Assembly (NCBI GenBank): GCA_030248215.1
Contig: JASANG010001046.1
Location: 79,068 to 143,067 of the forward strand
Origin: Enoplolaimus lenunculus
Lineage: Eukaryota > Nematoda > Enoplea > Enoplida > Thoracostomopsidae
Direction of reading: 5' to 3'
DNA: 64,000 nucleotides
Part shown: one piece after another, positions 34,861 through 48,700 of the stretch
How the letters are laid out: each line of letters starts with the position of its first letter
Position numbering within the stretch: the stretch's first letter is position 1
Position numbers and translations under genes: made by a program
The notes under the pieces: generated by a model
Database searches by the model: none
Told to the model about the DNA's origin: nothing
The model's input: only the letters and a program-made list of their open reading frames with translations

Positions 34861-35034
34861 CACGCTGTTCACAATAATTTTAGCAATATTGCTCTTACTC
34901 TTATTGTTGATTATGACTATCGTAACGATTGCTAAAATTTTGGCTTAGGTTTTCAAGTGATTATTGCTCAATGTTTCCAGAATAGATAATACGAGATCTT
35001 ACAGCAGATCAGTAAGCAGCGCATTTGTGTGTCT

Positions 35035-35333
35035 ATCGTATGCCAATCTGCTATTCAGGCCAATTACCAATTGGAGAGTCCAATCTGCTAGTTGAACCAA
35101 ATAGCAGTTTGGCCTAGGCAAATTTGCGATTGTGAGATTACGCAAAACTACAGTGATGTAGTACCAACGCTGATTGATTGGTTAACGGTATTGCGTCTGT
35201 CCAAATAATCAAATCTGATTGGTTCATTAGTACAGTAGCAGTTTAGCCCATGCGACACTGCTATTACATAAAATAGCAGATTGGCCTAGGCCAATTAGTA
35301 ATTGGCCTGAACAGCAGACTGGTATACGATATA
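35035..35333. mobile_element. MITE with about 45-bp inverted ends
   Basis: The left arm TATCGTATGCCAATCTGCTA and following GGCCAATTACCAATTGG are mirrored by CCAATTAGTAATTGGCC and CAGCAGACTGGTATACGATA at the right. A second internal pair (ATAGCAGTTTGGCCTAGG and CCTAGGCCAATCTGC on the other strand) makes it a nested inverted repeat. The target duplication is unclear. Confidence 0.65.
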
Positions 35334-36539
35334 CACCATTAAGAGGCTAGCTAATGTTTAAATTTCTTTAGTGCTTCGTGGAACTCAAGACCTTGTGGGT
35401 TTATTGAAACTGGAATTATTAATAAGTAACTATTATTAGGTATAATTTTTATAAAAGTTTTCTTTAATTACGATTTGCCTTTTTATTTCTGGTTGCCTTA
35501 TTTGTCTGATTACGGTCATTTCCATTTTCTGATTTGTGACATTATACCCAAGGGAGTCCGTGTTTGGCTAGATAAATAAATAGTTTGAACGCAAGCGTAC
35601 TGTATGCCCGCATAACTGACTCGCAAAAACGATCTGTGTCTTACTTTTCGATAATGACTGTTATAAAAATGTTATGCTTTATAAGCTCGTCCAAAAATTA
35701 GCTGGCATTTCCAACCATTACTGCTTGCTAAGTAGTAATGGCAAAACGGTGTCTGTTTTTTCTTGATACTTACATGTGTTTTTGGTGTCTTTTCCGATAC
35801 GAAATGAATTTTCATGCAAAACATTTTCTTTTGTGGCAATCAGGGTGAATACGGACAGTTGAAATAACGGTAACGGGCTGTGATCAAAATAAAGTGTAAA
35901 AGTTTCAAAAATGTTTTATATTTCTACCAACACAAGTGGTGCATAAATTTACCGGTCGTTCAAACATTTCAAAGAATAAGTGCCGGATGCATCGAAATTT
36001 GTAAGATATTGAATGAATTTCACCAATTTTTACCGGAAACTGATATCCGGATATACACTGGTAGCAATGTTTTACGAATAACAACCACAATATCTCATGT
36101 TTGATTATTTCGTCATTTCTTATGTTTTTGTTTTCGCACATTGTTTTATAAGTAAAGTTGTCTGTGATGTTTGTTTTCATTTTGGATCAATTATAGTGGG
36201 CGTAGTCATGGTTATCCCATAGCAGAGAGCGACTGGAGGTGTAAACTACCGAAGTGGGAGGTTAAAGCTGGAGGTGGGAAGTCTGGCTCAGGCTTAATTC
36301 GCCTTCCGTGACGTTTTGGTACATGGCCTAAGTACGGATCATAAATAGTACTTTATTATAAGCATAGTCTGAAGTTTAAGTCTCAAAACAACAAAGATTA
36401 CTAATAACTGTTTACATCTCAATAATGGGCCGATGTTTTTATAATATATGCGTGGTATGTTCTTGGTGCATGGTAAGTTATAATAGTTGAACTGGAGGTC
36501 TCGCTCCGGCTGGAAATCTAACTACGGTACAATTTTTAA

Positions 36540-36650
36540 CGCAGTTTCGGTAGGAGAATTTTTCCAGCAGTTTCGGTAGAGGAATTTTTTCCGGCAGTTT
36601 CGGTAGGGGAGTTTTTTCCGGCAGTTTCGATAGGGGATTTTCCCGCACTT
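36540..36650 (-). repeat. Minisatellite of about 30 bp, three to four units
   Basis: Repeats of CAGTTTCGGTAGRGGARTTTTT. On the minus strand it is open and reads PLPKLPEK-type repeats within an 88-codon frame (36478-36744). That frame has no splice support or known domain, so I treat it as a repeat and not a gene. Confidence 0.6.
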
Positions 36651-38719
36651 TTATATTTTTAGTTTCACCTATTGCAAATTTTGTCGACCTCCGGCTCTGG
36701 TTTTGTTCAGCTTCTGTGGTTGATATAACATGTTCCGTTGACATTTCGCTTTTCCCACCATTATTGGCTCATAAAGCAGGTGGCGCCCGCTGGACGGGCA
36801 ATAAAAATATCAGTTAACGTCTCTTAATCGAGCACAGAATTTGTTAAGTCTCGGTCAAATGGTCTATCGGCTTACTGTTAATTGAAATGCGTAATCCAAT
36901 CAAACCCGTAGGTACAAGAGACGTCAACTATAAATACTCACATGTTGCCGTTGTTTGTTATATTGGCGATATGGCTGTATTTATGTCATGACTATGACAA
37001 AGGGTTGTTTGGCCGGAAAAAATGGTTTTTCCATTTTGTCCCGAGGGGGGTGGAAGAAAATGGAAAAATATTAAATGATTCTTAAATGTAATTTGCAACT
37101 AAATATGATATAAAATAACGTTTTCAGATGACATGTAACTAATTCACATGTAACACATTAACAGTGACCATGTGTATAAGCCCACCAGGACACATTATAT
37201 GTTCTAAAAGAGCGAAAATTGCAGCATATTAAAACATAAATGGATTTCAGTATTCATACTCAGTGTTTTCAAGATTTGTCAACAGTGATTAAACTGAACA
37301 AAATCTGTCTCGTGAACAGCGTGTCGTTTTTCTTTTTTTCTGTGGAATGTTGTGTTTCAACGTTTGCTACATTTTGAGCTGTCAGACGACCAAACCTGAA
37401 CTTTGTTGTAAAAAGGATTTGGTAGTTTACACGCCCACTCAATCCAGAATGCAAATTTATAACCTTAGCTATGGTGGTGCACCAATAGGTTTCGTTGCTT
37501 GCTTTGGGTTAATATTTTAGTTTGTATTTTGTGAACGAATCTGGTTCTGTTTGTATTCAGTTATTTGTGGTTTGGCTGTAGAGAAAATTTGAATCAGGTT
37601 TTTAAGGTTATAGATTTTAACAATATATATTTGGCAATATAGAATACCGGAGCCAGAGCCGGATGTAGATTTCTTGCCGGAACCGGATATGCGGTCTTAT
37701 CCTGCTTCAAGGCAGCAACTTTAAAGTGGAAAATGTATAGGTTTTAAATTTTGTGTTTACGGAAACACGTTAACTGAAAGCATAGTTTTTTGGTTCAATT
37801 CACTTGCTTTCGATTGTTTAGTTTAATTTGTAACTCAACCAAGTTTGCCAAGCTACTTGCTTGGTTTCGTTGCTTTTATGTTGTTTTGTACCTCCACTCA
37901 ACTCATGTCGTGCCCTGCCCATTGCTTTGCAAGCTAGGCCATGGTCGCTAAAAGTTTACGCCTAATAATACTGCATTATTTTGGAGAATTCATTAAGTTT
38001 TTGGGTTAGGTCTTCAGAAAGTTAAGTGAGTTGATCATCATGGCTCTTTTATTTTCGGTTATATATTATTTAATTTTAGTATGTTTGAAGTTTGTTTTTT
38101 GTGATTTATGGCAAACTGAATTATTTATTGTCTGAGAGTGTTTTTCCTGTGAATTAGCGGACAATCAAAGTTTTGTCGCTGGTAAGGTTCATACCTTTTA
38201 GTGCTATGGTGTACTGTGTGTTGTGGTTGAAACAGGACAGCGTGCTTGAAATAGGAGGAACAATTATGATAGGGTATTCCTATGGAAGGAGGAATTGCGT
38301 TGCTAAATGTGGGAAGCTTAAAAATAACTGTTTCGAAAAACTATAGTATTTCTCGCGGGTCCCCGAAAGAGAAATCTGAATTAATGCATAACTATCCATG
38401 TATGTAGAATGTTTAGTCGGGTGCGGATTAGCAAAGCCTGTCGAACTAGAAACCGTAGAAACTACTAGTGATGAGCCGATAGCAAAATTTTAGCCAATGC
38501 CGTGCCGATACCCACGTCGACCCTTTGAAATTTTGCCGATTCCGATGCTGACATTAATTTTAATGCATGACGCTTATCGGCAATTTTTTGCAGTGCTGAC
38601 ACTGATTTTCGCGAAAAATGCCGACATCACCGACGCCGAATTGTAGGCGCATCCCTACAAGCTATTTTTTGTTCAAAATAGAATTATGCAGGAATACTGC
38701 ATTTATTATTTTCCATGCT

Positions 38720-39167
38720 CAATGTGCAACAGGAATTACAAAATGCCAAAACCGGAGCCGGAAAGCGAAAAAATACCGCAACCGGGGCTGGAACCGGAAT
38801 GTGAAAATTTTCTGTTACCGTAAAATTCGGTTGTAAGCAATAAACAAACCCTTGCTAACGGTACTGCGCCAAATTTGTTACTAATTTTTGTGTATGTCAG
38901 GCCTCCACTTTTACCACGCACAAAATTTACCCTCAGTGATGGGCGATTCTAACCTTTTTCTTATTTCTTTTTGTTCGCAAACCTTGAATTCGTTAAGTTT
39001 AAACCGAAGTACGACACAATTTGAAAACTCGGCAATACACACTTTTGCCAGTTTTTTTTTCTTAAATTTCCAAATTAGAAAAAATTCCAGTAAATTCGTG
39101 TGAAAAAACCGTATCTAGTGAAGAATGCCGGATTTCTCTACCTGATTCGTAATTCCGGTTGCACCTT
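38720..39167. mobile_element. CCGGAA-rich hAT-like MITE
   Basis: Left end CAATGTGCAACAGGAATTAC, right end GTAATTCCGGTTGCACCTTG. Internal CCGGAGCCGGAA and CCGGGGCTGGAACCGG. No clean target duplication, so an older copy. Confidence 0.6.
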
Positions 39168-39734
39168 GAATGCTATATTGAAGGCTAGTTTTAAAATCCC
39201 TAGGTTAATCAGCTGATAATGAATATACCGAAATTTTTGCAAAAAGCATGTTCCCTGATTTGCCCAAATTTTGAATCTGTTTGCATATTTTATTAAATTA
39301 TTATTGGGCTTTTTGGATTTTTAAGTTTGAAAAAATTATTTCAATCATTTGCGTTAAGGTGAATATACTAACTAGTAACGTTAATTTTTGACGTATGACG
39401 GCTTCAGCACCAAAAATAGCCTTCTGAATCCTTATTAGAATCAAATGAAATCAAACATCCGCGCTTACTACATTTAATACATTTCAGCTTTTGAACTCCT
39501 AATTTTATGAGATCATGTTTCCTTTGTTTCGCTGCATCTTTAGTAGGATGTTGTGCAATTTTACAGGGCATGACTCGGTGTGTTTTTGGCAAATTGCTTG
39601 TCGACTTGTTTTATATGTGTAGTTATAAATAGATTTTTATGTAAATAATATATTTATAAATAGTAAATTTATTATATATTATAAATTTCGTAATTTATTC
39701 CTTCAAAGGGTATATATACCTCACTAACAAAACG

Positions 39735-42700
39735 ATGGCTGATACAGTTTGTCACGCCGATAACAACGTAGGAGCGTCTACAAGCATTACGCATTCGGAA
39801 AATATTGGTGATTCAAGCAAAAACGTTTCCGTACCACAAGACAATAACGAAAAGGCTGTGGATCGACAGTCTGTCGTTTGCAATGGGCATGCTGAGGTGT
39901 CGGTAGGTATTATATGTATATACATACATAACTTCATGCATACATCACGCAATACATGCGAAACAAGACATGGTATATACGAGGCAGAGAGATGACGAAA
40001 GTCTTCTACTTGTATGAGTGAACATAGTTATTTTGGTGTTTGCAAAAGCTAAAGCATTATTTGAGCATTAGAACACTTCTAACACGATTCCAGTTTTTGT
40101 TTTGTTAAGATATTGGGACAAATTTAGAAATATGTGTTTTATATTCAAACTTGAATTGTGCGAAATTTTCGATTATATTTTAGAAACTTGAGGTCGAAGA
40201 GGTCGAAGCAAATCTAGCTGCAACAATAGACATGTCACGACACGATAATGAAAAAGATGGAGAAGATGCTTTTCAGTCGCCAAACTCATGTCCTCCACCC
40301 GATGTTATTTCACCGCAGTCCACCGATGCGAGCTTTAATGAATCGTCTGTTACCAGTTCACAAGACAGCGGTTCTTTCCAAATCGTATGTTCTTCATCGG
40401 TTTGCCTAATATGGATATACCATGAGTGGCCGAAGACTTGTAGCTTATCGCCACATTGTATCGCTTGAATACTAACGTGTTCTTTAACTTTGCACGTCAA
40501 AAAGCATTAGATAGCGAGTGAATTTTCCGTCTTTTCGACACAAAATTATTTGGTCTGATAAGCTATTACATAGTTCGATACAGTGTTTATTTTCATAACT
40601 TTGGTTTGTTCGTTTTTAGCCATTTTTTACGTTTTGATGATTTGTGCTATTGTTTTCACACTATCCAATTTGAGATTTGTAGCATTCGGTTGCAGCGATA
40701 TATGTAATATATTCATTTTTGTTCCTTTACAGAACGATAGCGGGTCAGCAATAAAGTTTACTGAAGTGTCCGCGACTTCTGAAAACGCAGCTGCCGTTGT
40801 CGATGCCAATGTTTCGAGTGATATGGAACATATTGCTGAATCTATTGCTGCCTTAAAAATTTCCACTACACAGGAAAGTTTTAACGAGATGCCTAAAATC
40901 GGAACTGATCCTTCCAATAATGCAGGTTAGTTTTTTATGAATTTATTTCAAATTGGAAGTGTACTTATGATTTGGATGCTTATTTATCTTCAGTTCTGCA
41001 AATCTAAACTGCTTCATTTATATTACGACGTAAACTGAGAGCAGGAGAGGAGTAATGAAACGCAGCAGGACTACGTTTTTTAGGTTCCGAAGTTGCTGTT
41101 AACACCACGCAAGGTTCGACCACACATGCGGTTGATGACGCAGAAAAATCTGCTGAAAAAATATCTGAGTTGCGTTCGCAAACAGAAGATTCGAAAAGTG
41201 GTGTAGTCACAGATAAAACGAAACAGGCATCAAAGGACGCCAGCGGATCAGAAGAGCAGGTGAGTCACCAATTTGCAAATGGGGTGGCGGACTATATTAC
41301 TTATTACAAATAAGCTCCCATGCAACGTTTTTGTGATCAGTTGCTAATACGACCGCTTGTTTTCCCCCGCCCCCTAGGTGATCGAAAAACTGCGGGGTAT
41401 ACTTTTTGGCAACCTTCTTATAGCTTAATAAGTAATTTTATATTGTGTCTCTTAGAGAATGAACTGTGTTCAGTTCAAGTGCGCCCTGAAAACTTTGTGT
41501 ATAATACTGCAGTTACAGTGGCTGATTCAAAGCAATCAAACTCGTTGATGTTTGAAGGCTTGAATAAGAGTCTGGTGTTAATTTTCTTTAACTTGGTTCC
41601 GTATTATTTTACGTGACAGAAAACATGGTTTCGATTCAGCGTCTCATTTTAAACAAACAATTTGTCAAGAACTAAATGACTTTTGACACAAATGGATAGT
41701 TTCTTGCAGCAATTTACATTAGCTTCCTGTTATTCTTTCTTCGGCCGCGGTAAAAACTGCAGTCCCTGGCCAACTCTTAGAGAGCTACGTAGTTCTTGTA
41801 TGATTTTCGGTTCCGGGTTTCTCAAGTGAATATTGGCATTAGAGTTCAACTATTTTGCCTATTTGCAATTTAGCTTTACCATATCAAGTGGATACAATGG
41901 GGTGACACTAAAGCTAAAACGGCAATTGTTACGCAAAATGAAAATGGCCCGTGCCCGCTTTTGGCAATCATGAATGTTCTGCTGCTTCGAGGTAGATGCT
42001 TAGTAGGGTGGGAAACTAGATTATCAAATTATATTAAACGTATCAAATTATACTAAACGAGCCAGAAATTAGGAAAGGAACACCGTATGTTATATTGTTG
42101 CCGGAATAGAATCATATTGCAAACCAATACAACACTTTAGTGCCTGTCAGTCTAGGTAAGATCGATCGAGAACTTTACACCTTTTTTTACTAAGCAGTTG
42201 GAAATACATGCGTGCGGAAAGCGGCTCGAACGAGAGACCTACAGATACTTAAGCGAACGCTCTACCACTATGCCACGCAGTCTCCTCTCCAAGTGTTCTA
42301 AACATTGCTATGTCGAACACGTATGCCACTCGCTTGCATACGTATAGAGCAGTACGTATGCAGTTTATTGTATGTGCATGTAAATTGACACGCATGTCTC
42401 ACATGCTTACATGCCTCAATTTCAACTGATCGTCTTTGACTGTCCTTCCTATTTTTAGAATAGATGCCATGTAGCGAGGGCTAAATGAATTCCGAGATTG
42501 GATGTACTTCCGATATCTTTGTATATTGTCAGGAAGCCTGATCTGGCTGACTAAGTAAACCAAGTTATGTTTCAGGACAGCTTCACTTACCTGACGACGC
42601 CGAAATTGTATCCGGTGGAAAGCTGCTAACAATGCTTACAGAGCGCATACTACAAGCAGATCCTGTGGTATGTGTTCTAATAATGAAGGCGCGAAACATA

Positions 42701-45700
42701 CTTGTTTGTATGGCCAACACTTAAAAGAAAAGTTTGTATCCATCACCCATCCTTTGTTGTTAACATAACAATTCTCGCTGAAAAAGTTTTAGGCTTTTTC
42801 TTAATGTTAGGATTATATAATAGTGCTGTTAACCAAGGATCGACGCGATATTAATTTTACCGTATACCGGAACCGGAGCCGGATAGTAACTTTTGTATCA
42901 GAAGGGGATGTTGGAAATAGCATCTATATTTGTGCACTGTTGATAGTATTTGAATCACACAAAAATATGTTTACTGATTCAAAATTAATTGTTGGCTTGC
43001 CTTTAATATTTTTCGTTAGTAACTGCAAATATCCCATAAGTTCGATATTTTGCCGGATATTAAATCGACTCCGGATAACTGATTTATGTTTGCTGATAAC
43101 AGAAGTGTAGATAATATTTTTAAAGCAGCAACCATAATGTTTCTGCGTTTAAATGTATGTTCCAAATTTAGGGCAATTTTACAGCTGTAGCGTATTTGCC
43201 GTTGTGCGGTTAAAACAAGTTTTTTGAATAATGTAGCCGAATTTCTTTTCTCGTTATCTGAAAGTTCTAAGTTTTTCTTACATTGTATTTGCAGTTCATA
43301 CAGTACCAAACACTGTTATGTAAGCTAAGCTCATTTCACTTTTAAACAGGACAACCCCGAAGATTTGAAAAACGATTACGAAAAGAACAAATCTGATGCT
43401 ATAAATAATATTTCAAAGCTGCAGACAGGAATTGATATGAATATTCGATTCACCGGGTAGGTTTCATAAACGTTGCAAGTTATTGTATTATTTACTTTTA
43501 TCGAGGTTATGATTGCCTACCGTTATGACTAGGACTTTCGTCATTTTTTGTGTTATCTGAACTCGGAAAATTTATGGTTCGAGTAATAATTTTGTGGGAA
43601 GTTAATCAAGTTTTATAATTTGTTGTCATTTTCAAGAGCAGAATATGCAAAGTGTTTCTTTAAAGATGATTGGCTGCTCTGTTTTGGTAGTTAGAAAAGC
43701 ACACATTTTTATATACTATTATTTTGGTAGGTTCCAAAGCTAAAACCACAGCTTTTAAATTAATAACAGTAGTAATAATATGCATAATATACTTAAATTT
43801 CAGTATACGAGATTTCGAATTTACTCAAGAATGTTTGATATTCGATTTATTGGGCATAAATTTATATCATGGCTGGGTTGTGGAACCGGAAGATCATCAA
43901 ACAAAGCAAATCATCGGAAACCGTTCGTATAATCAGCTCGCGGAATATTTGATTAGTTTGGAGCAAAAATCAAACGTATCAAATGATGAAGGTTAGACAA
44001 GACATTTGTTTAATTGTTTTGTGGCCGACTCCTCGTTCTGTGGTTCTCGTTAGCATTTTGTTGCTTATTGTTTCGTTGACTAATCAATGTTCTTAATAAA
44101 CTCAGGCATGATGTTTGGCGCGTTAGCTAAACACTGTTATTTGATAGCTATGTTCCTCAGTTCCTCATTGAAAGACCTCAAATGAACTGCCTGGTTCGTA
44201 TGTTTCATTTTAGGAATGCGAAATTCTATTATTGCTGATTGTATCAAAAACTTTCTGGCGACAACCGCAAGCCAACTAACCTATCATGGAATATCGGAGC
44301 TTAATACCGAACTTAAAGACAGCGAGATTTCTGTATTTTTTCGCAATAATCACTTTTCTGTGCTTCACAAATGCAAAGTTAGTGTGTGCGTTGTGTATTA
44401 ACCGACGAAACATCTTTAATATTTGTAATATACTTTGTTGGAAATGAACTTAGCGGACATATTTCAGTGTTTGAGTGAGTGTGGGCAAGCTGTGAACATG
44501 CGTATGTGAAAGTCTACTCAAATAAGTTAATCGCGTCCGCTGTCTAACACTGGTTTTATTAAGGAATATTTGAGAAGTGGAATGCTGACTTTTCCATGTT
44601 GGAAAATTTTAGGCAGGTGCACGAACCGGGAGGCCCCCTGGTTCTAAGTCGAGGGGCACGAAATTTTGCCAAGGGGGTTTTAGACTTATATTGCATTACC
44701 TATATACCTAACAGGATGATGTTTTACAATAATTAGCGATAGGCTGTTATACTGATTGAGTAATTTTAGAGGTCAAAATTGGTTTAGAGTTAGCACAAAT
44801 CAAATGCGAAAGATGTGATGCATTTTTCTAACCTCGCCATTCACTAGTTCGAAGGTTGCCAACATATAACCAACTGGAGATAGGCAGTAGACATATTTCA
44901 GAATATGGGCGCTGGTTTCAGTTTGTGTTGTATTTGCAGAACGAATTATTTTTGCTAGTAACGGATCAAGGCTTTTTGACCGAACCAAGGGTGATTTGGG
45001 AGACGCTGAACAACGTCGAGGGCGATTCGCATTTTGTGGACGGTGAATTTCACACGACGGTCTTTCGTGAAACACAACCTGGAACGCTTGCACACGGTAC
45101 AGCTGGTTAGTGTATACAATAAAATTGAAAGAAAGATATCATTGAAACGAAGTCATCAAATATTATGAATAGGTCATTGATGTTGTTGCTTGGAAGCACC
45201 CCCCGCCTGTGAGATGGGGCCTTTTGCAGTGTCAGTCAGGGGTGCAGTAGCTTATCCAAATACAAGGGCATAAACGCAGCCGGTAGCCGCGGCGCTGCTT
45301 GTACGGAATTGTTTTAAAAGCTTAAAGTTTTCAAAAAATGGTAATTTATTTTCAACTAGCATGGTTTCTTTCTTTCATATCTTATGATGCTGTTCTTTGA
45401 AAATAAATGTCACGTTTTATGAAATTTTGAAGCAGGGTTTTTGTGTTAACAACCCCTGGATGAAAATCCAAATGGAAAGGGTTTGTGCTGTATTCATCTG
45501 TCTTAAACTTGTTGACCTGTGTGCAACTTGACAAAATTTGCGTGGTACCAAAAGCACCAGCGAGCGTTACACGACACGCGCTGTGTATATTCTTTTTTAC
45601 ATAGAATGTACCATTTGCATCCGAGTTGCATACTCTAGTCATAGAGAGTGATCATTCACTTTTAGTTACATAAAGTTATTGTTCTGTAGGCAATAGCGCA

Positions 45701-48700
45701 GCTTCAACAACTCCAGGTGACGCAGCAGTTGCTGGCGCAACGGCTTTTACTCCGGCGTCAAAGGAAGAACAAATGGATCTGGAGTAGGTTATCCGTTTAT
45801 TGGAAATAGCTTAACGCACCTTCACCTAACTTTGTCGTCCAAAGTTTTACAGAATGTATATATTGCAAAGGCTATTGACACTTTCACCCACATTTAAAAT
45901 TAAGTTTATGCAAGCATTGTTCGAAACTTAAGCTTAAATCTAACAATTAATCTATGCCCGAGCCCTAGTTTGTGGGAGGAGTGTACGAGAGCTGTGGAAA
46001 AAATCTGTCACGTGCTAAATATTGTGCGAAAACGCCTAGTTTAAGGTTTTACAGTTAGCTCCAGTCAGGCGCTTAATTTTCGCGAAGGGACCTGTGTGAG
46101 ACGGCATTTATATGAAGTGCTTGACCTCAAATTTTTTTATTTTATGAGACATATTAGCATGTCTTAAGTGCGTCTGCGTTCGCCTGTAACCGCATTCCTT
46201 TACGTACACAAAAATGTGTACTCAATACTGTCATTAACTGTACGCTATGTTAAAACTTATGTCTTGTGTGAATACTTTCTTTGTTTGTCACGATTGGCTA
46301 GTATTTTGTTTTATCAAAATTCTTTGTGACTGAGAATTGAGTCATTTTTGGATCCCAGAAAGTTTTCACCAATACCGAAACATTTTAGAAAAATTCTAAA
46401 TCACGACTGTATATTCATTTATTTGGCAATTGGCATACAGTATACCAATGTGCAACCGTAATTTCGATTCCGACTAGAATTCCTATTCAAAACAAGTTCC
46501 GATTCCACTATCAATCGTAATCGGAACTTTGAAATATTAATTTTAATCATATGTTCTTATAATATGTTGCTTAAAAATTCCTTCCATCCCTATGCATCTG
46601 AACACACAAAACACCGTTTTATTTTGAAAATAATAATATAACATACAAAAAAACAAGAACGCACACACCCCCGCACCGCACCCACCAAACCCCCCACACC
46701 AAAAAACAACAGACACAACCACCCCCACCCACAACACACCACCACCCCCCCCCCACACCCAAAAAACAAAACAAAAAAAAAAAAAAACAAAAAAAAAAAA
46801 AAAACACACAAAAAAAAAAACAAAAAACAAAAAAAAAAACAAACAAAACAAACTTGTAGTTTACCGAATAATCATCGCCAATTTGTTCATGCGACGTTTT
46901 TGAAAATTGTTGCCAGCGAGCATACACCCTAAATCAATATTATATTTTTGTAGATAAAATTATCTGTATAGTCACAAAATTTGTAGTTCCAATTCCGGTA
47001 TAAATTTGATGTTCCGATTCAGATTCCGATATAATCCACTTCCGCTTTGCACCCTGAAATATACATATATGATCAGCGAAACAGACCGGCTTTATATAGC
47101 ACAATAAAAATTGCATTGTGGCAGAGATCTTGTTAGTGATACTGGCGGGCTTGATATCGCAGGATTTTGCACTTTAAATTTTATAATATTTGAAATTTCA
47201 TAAATGCGAACTGCCAGATAGGTAGTAAAAGTTTTGAGGCTTAAATTCACAAATTCTGTTGACTCATGGACTAAATTTAGCACATCATTGAAATCCTGTT
47301 GACACACGGACTAAATTTATCACATCGTTAAGTTCAATGCTTAAGAATTTTTACAGAAAACAAAATTGAGTGTATCAGAGTTCGGTTTTAAAATCAAACT
47401 TTTGACAGTCTTGCAGCCGTACGTCTTTTCGACAAGTCTCTATACAACCACATTTCATATAACAATGATAAATAATAATAATAATGATATACAATTTAGC
47501 ATAACTGGCACTCCTGGCTGTCATCAATACCTGAGTCTCAGTCTAATCCTTAGACTTTTCAAAAGCTGAGACTGAAGACTACGCGAGTCTCAACAATTTT
47601 AGACTTGAGACTGAGACCGAGACTGTGACTTTTATTTTATAGGTGAGCAGTAGTCGCGATTGCGGCTGCAGCGTGTGCGGGCGCCGTTTCACAATCGCAT
47701 TTTAATTTTCTGTCTTGGATGCACGTACGCTACGCTTATAGTAGCGATTTTTCTGCAGCAAGTTTTCCATTTTTGACGAATGACATATAACAGCCTAATC
47801 GCAATATTTTTTGCTGTACTAATGCATTTGTGTAGTAATGCTTTAAATGCACTTCTAATTCATGGTAAGTTATCGTTTCACTTTCTACCTGAAAATTTTT
47901 CGGTTTAGTTACGCAGTTGCCTTAACGCTTGACGAAAGCGAACGAACACATCCTACAGGAACTCCGGACACATCGTAAGTAAAAGTTTTAGTTGCCAGTA
48001 GCTACCGATTTTTGGCGTCAAATGGTGATGCATTTTATATTTTGGTTATTTACAGAAATGCTTTTTGCCTTTGCTTGGGATTAAACATGGTCAACACTCT
48101 TTGTAACGATTTGTGACTTTTTCAACTTTTTCTGGTGGGTTCGAGGAGCATATAGTTATGGGAAAATGACTTTGGGATCCAGATTTATTCCATGAACTAT
48201 GTCCTCGCCAGATATTTTTATCACAGCAAAATAAGACAACTCGTAGCAAATTAAAATGCTAGTTCCGCGTCTGGTTGAGTTACAAGATGCTGGAAGATAA
48301 CAAACTCATTGTGTTGTAGTTGTAATTAATTAAGCACATAGTTTTTATTAAAACGCTTACGTAGCAAGCGATAGTATCATTGGTTTGCGTTGTTTGCCAG
48401 TTTAGTGAAGATCACAAGCTAGCGCAGCGACTACAAGCAGAAGAACAGGAGCAACAAGCTGCAGCGCCTGTTGACGCCAACACTGAAACTGAGACCGCAA
48501 ATCGAACAGAAAGCCATAGCGCAGATAATGAGTCTCAGGCCCAAGGATCGAAACAGCGGAAGAACAATGTAAGCAGAACATCCTGCATTAACCTTTTACT
48601 TTAGCATAACATTTAAATGAGTTTTTAGGCGGGCGAATAATAATTCCAATGGATTTGAAATGAAACTTACAAATGCAAAAGATAGATTTTGATTTTGTTT

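Larger units (their letters stand above)
34861..39734. other. Intergenic region between NAXD and MINDY
   Basis: No gene was found in 4.9 kb. It contains the MITEs listed separately, CCGGAA fragments near 35845-36060, 37644-37706 and 38480-38620, and a 30-bp minisatellite at 36540-36650. The remainder is AT-rich and featureless to me. Confidence 0.55.

Noticed and set aside
36478-36744. 88-codon open frame on the minus strand with PLPKLPEK repeats, near a TGGCGCCCGC that looks like a primer-binding site
   Set aside because: The frame is produced by a minisatellite, and the TGGCGCC motif is on the opposite strand and the wrong side for a gag gene. No other retroelement part is nearby.
46543-46927. 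Overlapping minus-strand frames rich in Phe, Val and Gly that look like membrane proteins
   Set aside because: They come from the A/C-only tract, which reads as T/G-only codons on the minus strand.
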